Below, in pieces: positions 1 through 7,617 of a stretch of DNA of 42,322 nucleotides (positions are counted from its first letter, which is position 1; every line of letters starts with the position of its first letter). This DNA is from Smithella sp. (lineage in GTDB: Bacteria; Desulfobacterota; Syntrophia; Syntrophales; Smithellaceae). The translations under genes were made by a program, and so were the position numbers. A model generated the notes under the pieces. It was not told the DNA's origin, searched no databases, and was given only the letters and a program-made list of their open reading frames with translations. The stretch spans positions 69,213-111,534 of the forward strand of contig JAGPFC010000010.1 of NCBI GenBank assembly GCA_018056685.1. Reading direction: 5' to 3'.

Positions 1-1
1 T

Positions 2-415
2 GTGCTGGAAAGATTCCGCAAGCTTCCCGGATTTGCCGGAATGCTCATTGACGAAATGGCTTCAGGCGTTGAATTGATCATCGGCGCGAAAAACGATGTT
101 CAATTCGGCCCCATGATGCTTCTGGGGTTCGGCGGCGTGGGCGTCGAAATCTACAAGGATGTTTCCCTGCGGATGGCGCCGCTTAGCAATGCCCATGTGG
201 AAGGCATGATGCGGGAACTCAAAGCCTACCCGATGCTGACCGGCTACCGCGGCGCTAAACCTGTCAACATCTCGGCTATACAGAAAACGCTGATTCGTTT
301 TTCCAAGTTGATGATGGATATGAAGGATTATTTTGAATCGGTGGACTTGAATCCGGTGATGTGCAGCGACAAATCATGCACCATCGTGGACGCCCGAATC
401 ATGCTGAAAAAATGA
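2..415 (+). CDS. ATP-grasp domain of an NDP-forming acyl-CoA synthetase (3' part only)
   Basis: This is the 3' end of a gene entering from the left; the frame is open to the window edge, so the GTG at base 2 is probably internal. The 137 visible residues match the end of the ATP-grasp (acyl-CoA synthetase beta-type) fold. ELIIGAKNDVQFGP lies near residue 25, a glycine-rich GFGGVGVE stretch follows, and DLNPV near residue 117 is the usual acidic-Asn-Pro nucleotide/metal site. Enzymes of this family interconvert an acyl-CoA plus ADP and phosphate with the free acid plus ATP in the cytoplasm, conserving energy in anaerobes. The substrate cannot be read from this fragment, and the CoA-binding half lies outside the window. 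Confidence 0.8.
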   Translation: MLERFRKLPGFAGMLIDEMASGVELIIGAKNDVQFGPMMLLGFGGVGVEIYKDVSLRMAPLSNAHVEGMMRELKAYPMLTGYRGAKPVNISAIQKTLIRFSKLMMDMKDYFESVDLNPVMCSDKSCTIVDARIMLKK

Positions 416-458
416 AGCTTCGAACTGTTTTGTCATATGAAAAGAAAGTAAATTGATT

Positions 459-836
459 ATGAAAGCAAAAATCAAAAAACAAAATCTCAAAGCGGAATTT
501 TACATGGCCGAGGGATGTTTTATTACGGAACTGTCCAATTCCGCTGATGATCCGGCTGTATCCATCGCCAGGGCAAGAGTGGAACCCGGAGTGACAACGC
601 GCCGTCATCGCCTGCAGGGAATCACCGAACGCTACTTTATCATCAGCGGCAAAGGGCGCGTGGAGATCGGCGACCTTCCGCCGCAAGAGGTGAACTCCGG
701 TGATGTCGTGCTGATTCCGCCGATGTGTTCGCAGCGCATCGCCAACATCGGCAAAGAGGATTTGATTTTTCTGGCCATCTGCTCACCGCGTTATACGCAG
801 GATGTCTATGAAGATGTTGAGGATATAAATGGTTAA
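459..836 (+). CDS. Small cupin-domain protein
   Basis: A 125-residue single-domain cupin. Motif 1 is seen around residues 46-68 (H-R-x-x-x-x-x-E then ISGKG), with one of the usual two histidines replaced. Motif 2 is seen as the SGDVVLIPP turn followed by an Arg/Ile/Asn stretch in place of a clear His, so metal binding is uncertain. Such proteins bind a small ligand or act as simple isomerases or dioxygenases; no substrate is suggested here. I chose the ATG at 459 because an AAGAAAG purine tract lies about 10 nt upstream; a TTG two codons earlier is possible. It lies 43 nt after the synthetase gene and may be co-transcribed with it. Confidence 0.75.
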   Translation: MKAKIKKQNLKAEFYMAEGCFITELSNSADDPAVSIARARVEPGVTTRRHRLQGITERYFIISGKGRVEIGDLPPQEVNSGDVVLIPPMCSQRIANIGKEDLIFLAICSPRYTQDVYEDVEDING

Positions 837-1021
837 AATTACACTGAAAGCAGTGTTTCTCTTTTATCGTTTGATTTATTTTTTAAAACCATCCAAAACC
901 TAATAAGCGCCAATCAAATTTTCGACGAAATTAATTGAATATTCCACCTGCTGACTTCACCGTTTTTAAACGTTGTCTGGATGGGGGCGTTACATACAAA
1001 GTCGCAATATTGTTGTGTCTA

Positions 1022-1156
1022 GGAAAGAGTTTCTTTCCAATTGTAAGGTTCGTACTCCGCATAACTGGCTGAGAATGAAGCGCTGCGGAATTGCCAACCC
1101 GAGTTGATGCGGTTGTTGCCCACTAATTTTCTGATTCATCAGGCAACTGAGGCAAT
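1022..1156. ncRNA. Structured intergenic segment, possible RNA (strand unknown)
   Basis: The 371-nt gap between the cupin gene and priA has no convincing gene; a 72-codon ORF there matches nothing I know. It does contain nested complementary segments. GGAAAG 1022-1027 pairs with 1033-1038, and TCCGCA 1056-1061 pairs with 1084-1089. A compact three-way junction is formed by ATTGCC 1090-1095 with 1151-1156, AACC 1096-1099 with 1111-1114, and GTTGCC 1115-1120 with 1142-1147. No RNA family was recognised, and a decayed mobile element is an alternative. Confidence 0.25.
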
Positions 1157-1207
1157 GAGACCTACTTAAGGATAGAGTTATTAATTTAGTGACATGGAAC
1201 AGCGCCA

Positions 1208-3616
1208 CTACATGAAGTTTTCGGGATCCACATCCACCGTAATCTTCACGTGACTGTTCTTATGCTGGTTGATGATTTCTCGCGCAATCTGGTGAAGAGT
1301 TTTAATATGCTTTCCTTTGATCATCACTTGCCAGCGGAAGCGGCCTCTGAGTTTAGCCAGCGGTGATTCTGCGGGTCCGATAATTTCCACAGCATCGCCA
1401 TAACTTCTGCTTAATCTATGCGCCAATCTACCAAGACGTTGCGCTGCCTCTATCAACGTGTTTTTCTGTGTGGAAGATAAACGCAGGTTAATGATCCGGC
1501 TAAAAGGCGGGTAGTGCAGGGCTTTTCGGAACTCAATTTCTTCATCATAGAACGCTTTGTAGTCGTGGTTTTGCGCATGGCGTAAAGCGTAGTTATCAGG
1601 ATTAAAAGTCTGGATGATCACCCTGCCGGGAGTATCGCCGCGTCCACCGCGTCCGGCTACCTGCGTGATCAGTTGAAACGTTTTTTCAGCGGCGCGAAAG
1701 TCGGGCATGTTCAAGGATGTGTCGGCGGCGATAACGCCCACCAGTGTTATGAAAGGGAAATCATGGCCTTTGGTAATCATCTGTGTACCGATAAGAATAT
1801 CAATTTCTCTGGCTTCCAGTGTCCTCAGAATTTTCTCCTGAGCGCCCTTGCGAGCCGTGGTATCGGAATCCATTCTCTGGACGCGTGCGTGGGGAAAAAA
1901 CTTTAGCGCTTCTTTTTCCAGTTTCTGCGTGCCTACGCCAAAATTTAAAATGCGGCTGTTTTTGCAGGAAGGGCATATGGGATTAGATTTAATGGTGTAA
2001 TCGCAGTAATGACATTTAATAACGTTTTCCACAGCGTGATGTTTGAGTGAAACGGCGCAATTGGGACAGCCGAACTGATAGCCGCAGTCGGCGCAGACCA
2101 GGAAAGTGTCAAAACCCCGCTTGTTGAGAAAAAGCAAAACCTGTTCCTTCCTGTCAAGCGTTTCATCGATCGCTTCAATCAGTCTGTCAGAAAAGATGGG
2201 AACTTTTCCCGCTTTTTCCTGTTGAGCTTTCATGTCGATGATTTCCACGACCGGCATGGGTCTGTCATCCACGCGCCGGGGCAATTCCAGATAACTGTAT
2301 TTTTGGGTCCGCGCATTAAAATAAGTGTGCACACCCGGAGTCGCCGAACCGGTAATCACAACGGCGGAAGACATCTTCGCTTTCACAATCGCCATGTCGC
2401 GGGCGTTATAGCAAAGCCGGTCATCCTGCTTGTAGGATGCGTCGTGTTCTTCATCAACAATGATTAATTTCAAATTCGGAAGAGGCGCGAAAAGGGCGGA
2501 ACGCGCGCCGATCACCAAATGGATATGGCCGCGTTTGATCTGCCGCCACTGGTCATAACGAATGGATTCGGAAATGCCGCTGTGCAGGACCGCAATCTGA
2601 CTTTTATCAAATCTTCCCGCCACGCGCGATATCAATTGCGGCGTCAGGGCAATTTCCGGGACAAGGTAAATTGCGGAGGCTCCATCGCTTATAACTTTTT
2701 CAATCGCTTTTAAATAAATTTCCGTTTTGCCGCTGCCCGTGACGCCGTGCAGCAGAATCGGTGAAAAGGTGTCTTGTCCAATTTTATGAGAAATTTCTGA
2801 CAACGCCAGTTCTTGCTGTTTGTTAAGAAGAAGCGGATTTATTTTTCGGCAAAGTGTTGAATCTAAAGAAGCGGTGCGAATTTTTTCCTGATCCGTGAAA
2901 TGAATAATACCTTTTTCATGCAGTCTTTTGAAAACACCCTCCGAAACGCAGGATTCGGCAATCAGATTCTTCAAAGATATCGTACCGGTTTTCCGGATAA
3001 AATCGATGACCGTTGCCTGCTTATCGGTTAATCTTATTTCATCTGTATCGATTGGCGCAAGGGTTACAATCTTTTCACTTTTTACAGAAAGTTGTTTGTT
3101 TTGTTTTCTTTCAATCAGGATAAGCCCGGCCGATTGCAGTTTTCTTGTCGCGGCAGAGACATTGTTAATACCGCTGATTTTACTGATGCTGTTGAGGGCG
3201 ATGCCCTGAGGATACCGGTTCAGAAATTCCATTAGTTTTTCCTGCTCGGAAAAAAGATGAATATCCTTTTTCGATGCCACGGGAGTTATCCAGGAAAAGT
3301 CTTTTTTCTCAGAACCGGAGGGAATGATTTCGGCCAACGCCTTACCCAATGGATAAATGCAATAGTCGGCAATCCACTGATAAAATTTCAGGTCATTTGA
3401 TTCGAAGAGCGGTTCATCATCAAGTATCTCATAGAGAGGCTTGATGTTTTTCAGATCGCAGGCATGATTGATCTCGACAATAAAGCCTGTGCGCTTTTTA
3501 TTGCCGAAGGGAACAAAGACGCGCTTGCCGATTTCAATCTGGCTTTGTAAATCAGCAGGAACGTCATATGTGAAGGTTTTATCAGACGGAATGTTTAAGG
3601 CGACATTTACAAACAT
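1208..3616 (-). CDS. priA: Primosomal protein N' (replication restart helicase PriA)
   Basis: An 802-residue superfamily 2 DNA helicase that recognises stalled forks and reloads the replicative helicase. In order: an N-terminal fork-binding domain (FVPFGNKKRTGFIVEI), a winged-helix region, Walker A as GVTGSGKTEIY near residue 290, a DEEH Walker B box, and GSATPG. A cysteine-rich zinc insert (CADCGYQFGCPNC, then CHYC and CPSC) sits between helicase lobes, and the helicase C-terminal GTQMITKGHDFP and QVAGRGGRG follow. Length and motif order are normal for PriA. A good sigma-70 promoter lies 39-67 nt upstream of its ATG. Confidence 0.97.
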   Translation of the reverse strand: MFVNVALNIPSDKTFTYDVPADLQSQIEIGKRVFVPFGNKKRTGFIVEINHACDLKNIKPLYEILDDEPLFESNDLKFYQWIADYCIYPLGKALAEIIPSGSEKKDFSWITPVASKKDIHLFSEQEKLMEFLNRYPQGIALNSISKISGINNVSAATRKLQSAGLILIERKQNKQLSVKSEKIVTLAPIDTDEIRLTDKQATVIDFIRKTGTISLKNLIAESCVSEGVFKRLHEKGIIHFTDQEKIRTASLDSTLCRKINPLLLNKQQELALSEISHKIGQDTFSPILLHGVTGSGKTEIYLKAIEKVISDGASAIYLVPEIALTPQLISRVAGRFDKSQIAVLHSGISESIRYDQWRQIKRGHIHLVIGARSALFAPLPNLKLIIVDEEHDASYKQDDRLCYNARDMAIVKAKMSSAVVITGSATPGVHTYFNARTQKYSYLELPRRVDDRPMPVVEIIDMKAQQEKAGKVPIFSDRLIEAIDETLDRKEQVLLFLNKRGFDTFLVCADCGYQFGCPNCAVSLKHHAVENVIKCHYCDYTIKSNPICPSCKNSRILNFGVGTQKLEKEALKFFPHARVQRMDSDTTARKGAQEKILRTLEAREIDILIGTQMITKGHDFPFITLVGVIAADTSLNMPDFRAAEKTFQLITQVAGRGGRGDTPGRVIIQTFNPDNYALRHAQNHDYKAFYDEEIEFRKALHYPPFSRIINLRLSSTQKNTLIEAAQRLGRLAHRLSRSYGDAVEIIGPAESPLAKLRGRFRWQVMIKGKHIKTLHQIAREIINQHKNSHVKITVDVDPENFM

Positions 3617-3654
3617 AAAAAGCCATCATCATTTTTGATTTAAAAATAAAAATT

Positions 3655-3683
3655 AATATAGTACCCTTGTAAGTAAGATTCAA
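3655..3683 (-). promoter_or_regulatory. Sigma-70 type promoter of priA
   Basis: On the minus strand TTGAAT (3683-3678) is followed after exactly 17 nt by TATATT (3660-3655), placing the start of transcription about 30 nt before the priA ATG. Five of six bases match consensus in the -10 box and four to five in the -35 box. Confidence 0.6.
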
Positions 3684-3751
3684 CCTTATTCGTTTCAGAA
3701 TTTAATCGGGCGTTTATTAGATTGTTGATATTTACCGGATGTTCTTAAAAT

Positions 3752-3779
3752 AAAAAAGCCCCGATGTCGGGGCTTTTTT
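3752..3779 (-). terminator. Rho-independent terminator after the DksA/TraR gene
   Basis: A symmetric hairpin, GCCCCGA-TG-TCGGGGC, is flanked by six A on one side and six T on the other. It ends the DksA/TraR transcript on the minus strand and would work in both directions, which insulates priA from upstream read-through. Confidence 0.9.
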
Positions 3780-3798
3780 ATGATTTATTTTTCACGGG

Positions 3799-4185
3799 TT
3801 ATTCGCCCTTTAGTTTTTCCATCTTTTCCTGTTTAGTTTTGCAGTCGATACAGAGAGTCGTTACCGGTCTTGCCATCAGTCTTTTCTCGGAAATGGGGCC
3901 ACCGCAAACTTCGCAGATCCCGAACGTTCCGTCATCAATTCTTTTGATGGCTTCCTGCATCTTTATGATCAATTTACGTTCTCTGTCGCGGATGCGTAAT
4001 TCAAAATTCCTGTCGGATTCCAGCGAGGCTCTGTCGTTGGGATCGGGATAATTTTCTTTCCCGTTAGTCATTTCGGAAACAGTTTTGCCGGCTTCGCTCA
4101 ACAGCTCATTGATTTTCTGATTGAGCAACTTCTTGAAAGCCTGCATTTTTTCCTGTCTTGCTTTTACGTTAGTCTGTTTTTCCAA
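3799..4185 (-). CDS. DksA/TraR-type zinc-finger protein
   Basis: A 128-residue protein of the DksA/TraR C4 zinc-finger family, whose members bind the RNA polymerase secondary channel and adjust transcription with ppGpp. The first 75 residues form a charged coiled coil. The finger is CEVCG then CIDC near residues 91-115. Some family members have other roles, so the gene name dksA is not assigned. The start is a TTG at 4185: AGGAG lies 7 nt upstream, and the nearby ATG (4190) is in a frame that stops at once. It is transcribed alone toward the terminator at 3752-3779. Confidence 0.88.
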   Translation of the reverse strand: MEKQTNVKARQEKMQAFKKLLNQKINELLSEAGKTVSEMTNGKENYPDPNDRASLESDRNFELRIRDRERKLIIKMQEAIKRIDDGTFGICEVCGGPISEKRLMARPVTTLCIDCKTKQEKMEKLKGE

Positions 4186-4312
4186 AACATTACTCCTTGC
4201 ATGAAAAACTTGAACGTATCCTTTACTCGATGAAAATTTATTTGTAAAGAGAAATTTTTGTTAACGGGATATTTTATCCATATGACCGGAGATTATAATA
4301 TTATCAGTTAGA

Positions 4313-4807
4313 TCAATTACTTTCTTTATCTGAACAATATGCTTTAATGATTTTTTCTATAACATTGGTCGTTGATTTCCCTTCCACTTCAGGAATGATG
4401 GCCACCCGACCGCCCCACTGTTTGATTTCCTCCCGTCCGACAACTTTCTCTTCCGGCCAGTCTCCGCCCTTGATTAAGACGTCCGGTTTGAGGAAATTGA
4501 TAAGTTCCAGCGGAGTCAACTCCGGGAAAATTGTCACATAATCAATGAATTCCAGCGCGGCCAGAACCTCGGCTCTTTCCTGCTCGGAAACCAGAGGCCT
4601 TTTTTCGCCTTTGAGGGCACGGACGGAGGAATCACTGTTCAACGCGAGCACCAGCACATCCCCGGTCTTCCGCGCTTCACGCAAATATCGCACGTGCCCG
4701 ACGTGCAGAATATCAAAACAGCCGTTGGTGAAAGCGATTTTTTTCCCCTGATTGCGCAACTCATTGAGTTTTGTCCGCAGGGTTTCTCTGTCGAGTATTT
4801 TATCCAT
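4313..4807 (-). CDS. rfaE2: D-glycero-beta-D-manno-heptose-1-phosphate adenylyltransferase
   Basis: A 164-residue stand-alone nucleotidyltransferase that makes ADP-heptose from heptose-1-phosphate and ATP for the lipopolysaccharide inner core. FTNGCFDILHVGHVRYL near residue 24 holds the HxGH ATP-binding motif. Further signature segments are LNSDSSVRALKGEKRP, KGGDWPEEKVVG, and EGKSTTNVIEKI at the end. It corresponds to the C-terminal half of E. coli HldE; the kinase half is absent here, as is common outside enterics. An AAGGAG site lies 5 nt before the ATG. It follows comF by 14 nt, so rsfS-comF-rfaE2 form one unit. It implies an LPS-bearing outer membrane. Confidence 0.93.
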   Translation of the reverse strand: MDKILDRETLRTKLNELRNQGKKIAFTNGCFDILHVGHVRYLREARKTGDVLVLALNSDSSVRALKGEKRPLVSEQERAEVLAALEFIDYVTIFPELTPLELINFLKPDVLIKGGDWPEEKVVGREEIKQWGGRVAIIPEVEGKSTTNVIEKIIKAYCSDKESN

Positions 4808-4821
4808 CTGAACTCCTTAAA

Positions 4822-5562
4822 TTAAGAATGATGAGGCAGTACTCTGGCCAGTGTCAAAACAGATACCTTTTGTGCTCCGGCTTTCATTAAGATTTTCGCG
4901 CATTCGTTGACCGTGGCGCCGGTTGTGTAAACATCGTCAATCAGGAGGATGTTGCTGCCGGTGATTTTTTTACTGTCCGTGACTTCAAAAGCTCCTCTGA
5001 TATTCTGTTTTCTTTCTTGTTTGTGGAAGCCGGTCTGAGTCAGGGTGTATTTGTGCCGTTTCAACAGAGAAAAGTTAACGGGGATGTGTTTTTTTCTGCC
5101 GATGGCCCGTGCCAGAATCAGCGACTGATTAAAACCCCTTTCGCGCAGTCTTTTGATATGCAGGGGAACCGGCATCATCAGAGAATAATCGCTGAAATCA
5201 ATATCCGGAAAGGAAAAATCGGCCATAAAAGAAGCGAGAATTTCGCCGGTAGAAATATCATTTTTGTATTTAAATTGATGAATGGAGTTTAAAATTACGT
5301 CTTCGTAACTGAAGATGGCGCGTGCGTGGAAAAAATGAGGTTTCTTCTCCAGACATTCGCCGCACAGGTGATTGTCTGCCGGACTGTCAGGAAAGGTGAT
5401 GCCGCAAATATGACAGATGCTCCGGGTGATAAAATGAATCCTGGCTTCGCAGGATGGACAAAATATCCGCCCGTCAGCTTGATCAATGATTTCAGCGCAG
5501 CCCAGACATTGTGGCGGAAAAATCACGGCGCTTAAATCATGGAGAACCTCGGCCAGACTCAT
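4822..5562 (-). CDS. comF: ComF-family phosphoribosyltransferase-like protein
   Basis: A 246-residue ComF-family protein. The N-terminus carries a four-cysteine zinc ribbon (CLGC...CPSC) and a second pair (CHICG, CGEC). The C-terminal type I phosphoribosyltransferase fold is marked by ILLIDDVYTTGATVNE near residue 205. In transformable bacteria ComF takes part in DNA uptake; outside them its substrate is not settled. RGFNQSLILARAI near residue 137 is typical. The start codon overlaps the rsfS stop (ATGA), so translation is probably coupled. Confidence 0.92.
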   Translation of the reverse strand: MSLAEVLHDLSAVIFPPQCLGCAEIIDQADGRIFCPSCEARIHFITRSICHICGITFPDSPADNHLCGECLEKKPHFFHARAIFSYEDVILNSIHQFKYKNDISTGEILASFMADFSFPDIDFSDYSLMMPVPLHIKRLRERGFNQSLILARAIGRKKHIPVNFSLLKRHKYTLTQTGFHKQERKQNIRGAFEVTDSKKITGSNILLIDDVYTTGATVNECAKILMKAGAQKVSVLTLARVLPHHS

Positions 5563-5954
5563 GCCATTTCCCTGCTTAATCTTTTCACTTCCTTCTTGTT
5601 TTCGTCCACCTTCATCCGGGGGGCGTCCCAGAGATTTTCCAGATCGTAAAAATCTCTGATCGGTTCGTGAAAGACGGAGATCACCACGTCGCCATAATCA
5701 AGCAAAACCCACTGGCCGTTGGCTTCGCCTTCCACGCCCATGGGCCTTACATCCGCTTTTTTCAGGAATTGTTGAATTTCTTGAGCGATGGCCTGCACCT
5801 GCCTTTCCGATGTTCCGCTGCAGATAATCATATAATCAGTGAATGCGGAAACCTTTTTTAAATTCAGAACGACAATCTCCCGGGCTTTCTTTTGCAATGT
5901 CGCATTGATGCACAAAATGAGACGCTCTCTGGTTGGATCTTTTTTTGCCGGCAA
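5559..5954 (-). CDS. rsfS: Ribosome silencing factor RsfS (Iojap/YbeB)
   Basis: A 131-residue RsfS homologue, which binds ribosomal protein uL14 and blocks subunit joining when nutrients are short. Typical segments are VVLNLKKVSAFTDYMIICSG, ERQVQAIAQ, GEANGQWVLLDYGDVVISVF and FYDLENLW. The start is a TTG at 5954, supported by GGAGG 5 nt upstream. It is the first gene of rsfS-comF-rfaE2. Confidence 0.95.
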   Translation of the reverse strand: MPAKKDPTRERLILCINATLQKKAREIVVLNLKKVSAFTDYMIICSGTSERQVQAIAQEIQQFLKKADVRPMGVEGEANGQWVLLDYGDVVISVFHEPIRDFYDLENLWDAPRMKVDENKKEVKRLSREMA

Positions 5955-6019
5955 ATGAACCTCCTTGGATAGGTTTTTTTAATATATGCCACAAATAAAA
6001 CGAATTGACAACATGATGT

Positions 6020-6055
6020 AAAAAAGCCCGCACTTGGAATAGACGGGCTTTTTTA
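6020..6055 (-). terminator. Rho-independent terminator of metK
   Basis: AAAAAGCCCG and CGGGCTTTTTT flank a 12-nt loop. On the minus strand this follows the metK stop by about 80 nt and ends in a T run. The A run on the other side makes it potentially bidirectional. Confidence 0.88.
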
Positions 6056-6132
6056 TGAAGTGTATAAGGCTTGAAATTACTTTTTGGTGTCGCATGACAC
6101 CGGATTGATCATTCCTTATAGTGCTAATTAAT

Positions 6133-7326
6133 TTACTTTTTTGGTTTCAATCCGGCGGCGTCGCGCAGTGCATCCACACGGTCTGTCTTTTCCCATGGGA
6201 ATCCTTTGCGTCCAAAGTGGCCGTAATTACAACTCTTGCGGTAACTCCAGCCTTTGGGTGTGGTGAGTCCCAGATCCTTGATCATCATGGCCGGGCGGAA
6301 GTCGAATATTTTCCCGTCCGTGAGAATTTTTTCAATTTTCGTTTCAGGAATTACGCTGGTGCCGTAGGTACTGACATTAATACTGAGTGGTTTGGCAACG
6401 CCGATGGCGTAGGCAATCTGAATCTCACATTTATCGGCCAGTCTCGCCGCGACAATATTCTTGGCGGCATAACGGGCATAGTAGGCAGCCGATCGATCCA
6501 CTTTGGACGGATCTTTGCCCGAGAAAGCGCCGCCGCCGTGAGAACCGACACCGCCGTAAGAATCGACGATAATTTTCCGGCCCGTAACACCGGAGTCACC
6601 CATAGGACCGCCAATCACGAACCTTCCAGTCGGATTAACGAAAAATTCAGTCTTATTGGTCAACATGCCCGTTTTACCCAGGACATCACGTGCGACTTCA
6701 ATTAAATCTTTGCGGATTCGTTTCAAAGGTACATCGCAGGTCTGATGAGAAATAACCACGGTTGTAATTTTAACCGCTTTGCCGTCTTCATGTAATACAC
6801 TGACCTGTGACTTGGAATCCGGGCGGAGGTATTCAATGACTTTCTCCTTGCGCAGTCTGGTCAGTTCTTCCAGCAATATATGCGCGAAATAAATCGGAGC
6901 AGGCATCATTTGTGGCGTGGCATAAGACGCGTATCCGAACATCATTCCCTGATCGCCGGCGCCCTGGTTTTCAGGCCTGTCACGGTCAACCCCCTGTTCG
7001 ATATCCGGTGACTGTCCGTGAATCGCGCAGAGATAATTGAACGTGTCCCAGCTGAATCCCTCGCAGGGATCATCATAACCGATGTCTTTGACGACCTGCC
7101 TTGCAATGGCCTGCGGATTGATCTTATCCCAGTTCTTGCAGGTAATTTCGCCGAGATTGACGACCAGATTCGGACCTACGGCTGTTTCGCAGCCCACATG
7201 GGCATGCTTATCCAGTTCCAGACATGCATCCAGAATGGCGTCGGAAATCTGATCGCAGACTTTGTCCGGATGTCCTTCTGAAACCGATTCGGACGTGTAA
7301 ATGTGACGTGTATGCAGTTTACTCAT
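6133..7326 (-). CDS. metK: S-adenosylmethionine synthase
   Basis: A 397-residue MetK that makes SAM from methionine and ATP in the cytoplasm. Visible signatures are SEGHPDKVCDQISDAILD near the N-terminus, the P-loop-like QGAGDQGMMFGYA near residue 116, and GGGAFSGKDPSKVDRSAAY near residue 265. A longer reading frame reaches 7464 but only overlaps the leader RNA. I chose the ATG at 7326, which begins the canonical N-terminus and has GAGG about 10 nt upstream. Synthesis is probably feedback-controlled by the SAM-II-like leader and terminator upstream. Window genes using its product are the radical SAM protein, MiaB, two methyltransferases and TrmO. Confidence 0.97.
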   Translation of the reverse strand: MSKLHTRHIYTSESVSEGHPDKVCDQISDAILDACLELDKHAHVGCETAVGPNLVVNLGEITCKNWDKINPQAIARQVVKDIGYDDPCEGFSWDTFNYLCAIHGQSPDIEQGVDRDRPENQGAGDQGMMFGYASYATPQMMPAPIYFAHILLEELTRLRKEKVIEYLRPDSKSQVSVLHEDGKAVKITTVVISHQTCDVPLKRIRKDLIEVARDVLGKTGMLTNKTEFFVNPTGRFVIGGPMGDSGVTGRKIIVDSYGGVGSHGGGAFSGKDPSKVDRSAAYYARYAAKNIVAARLADKCEIQIAYAIGVAKPLSINVSTYGTSVIPETKIEKILTDGKIFDFRPAMMIKDLGLTTPKGWSYRKSCNYGHFGRKGFPWEKTDRVDALRDAAGLKPKK

Positions 7327-7383
7327 TTGTTTTCTTACCTCACTATGTTGAAAATTTTGTATTAAATTTCTTACGCGACTCAA

Positions 7384-7415
7384 AACAAAAAGCCCGCGCC
7401 AGAAGGCAACGGGCT
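7384..7415 (-). terminator. Intrinsic terminator in the metK leader
   Basis: On the minus strand AGCCCG (7415-7410) pairs with CGGGCT (7396-7391) and is followed by TTTTTGTTTT. It sits between the SAM-II-like aptamer and metK, so it is positioned to act as the expression platform. Confidence 0.75.
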
Positions 7416-7432
7416 CATTATTCAAAATCACA

Positions 7433-7488
7433 CCAGCCTTTAGCACATTTTTAGAGCGGAGCAATTAACTTTTTTAAATCGCCGCTTT
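7433..7488 (-). promoter_or_regulatory. SAM-II-like riboswitch upstream of metK
   Basis: On the minus strand the leader has the order of the SAM-II class as I remember it. Stem P1 is AGCGG (7486-7482) with CCGCT (7459-7455). Its loop begins GATTTA (7480-7475) and ends TTGC. After P1 comes CTAAAAATGT, then GCTAAAGG (7444-7437). Spacing from P1 to GCTAAA is 10 nt, close to the 11 nt I recall for the alphaproteobacterial type sequence. The pseudoknot pairing is only partly convincing, so SAM-II-like or SAM-V-like is the safest label. Position before metK and a following terminator support the call. Confidence 0.62.
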
Positions 7489-7500
7489 CTGTTTTCACTT

Positions 7501-7529
7501 GATTAAACAAATCACAAACATTTTGTCAA
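7501..7529 (-). promoter_or_regulatory. Sigma-70 promoter of metK
   Basis: TTGACA (7529-7524), a 17-nt spacer and TTAATC (7506-7501) on the minus strand. The expected start near 7494 begins the transcript just before the riboswitch aptamer. Confidence 0.65.
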
Positions 7530-7558
7530 GTTTTTTTATTTAACACTTCAAACCGAGA

Positions 7559-7592
7559 AAGAAACCCGATGAAAAAAATCACCGGGCTTCTT
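7559..7592 (-). terminator. Hairpin after the first rhodanese gene
   Basis: A 14-pair stem (two G-T pairs) with a seven-T loop on the minus strand lies 26 nt past the rhodanese stop. The following tract is only moderately T-rich, so it may be a terminator or a transcript-stabilising hairpin. Confidence 0.5.
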
Positions 7593-7617
7593 TGTTCACA
7601 TTCAGGGTGATTAATCG

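Noticed and set aside
990..1208. 72-codon minus-strand ORF between the cupin gene and priA
   Set aside because: No family resemblance and no ribosome site; the region is better explained by nested hairpins.
7327..7464. Longer metK start
   Set aside because: The added 46 codons overlap the riboswitch terminator and do not match the MetK N-terminus, which starts at 7326 with its own ribosome site.
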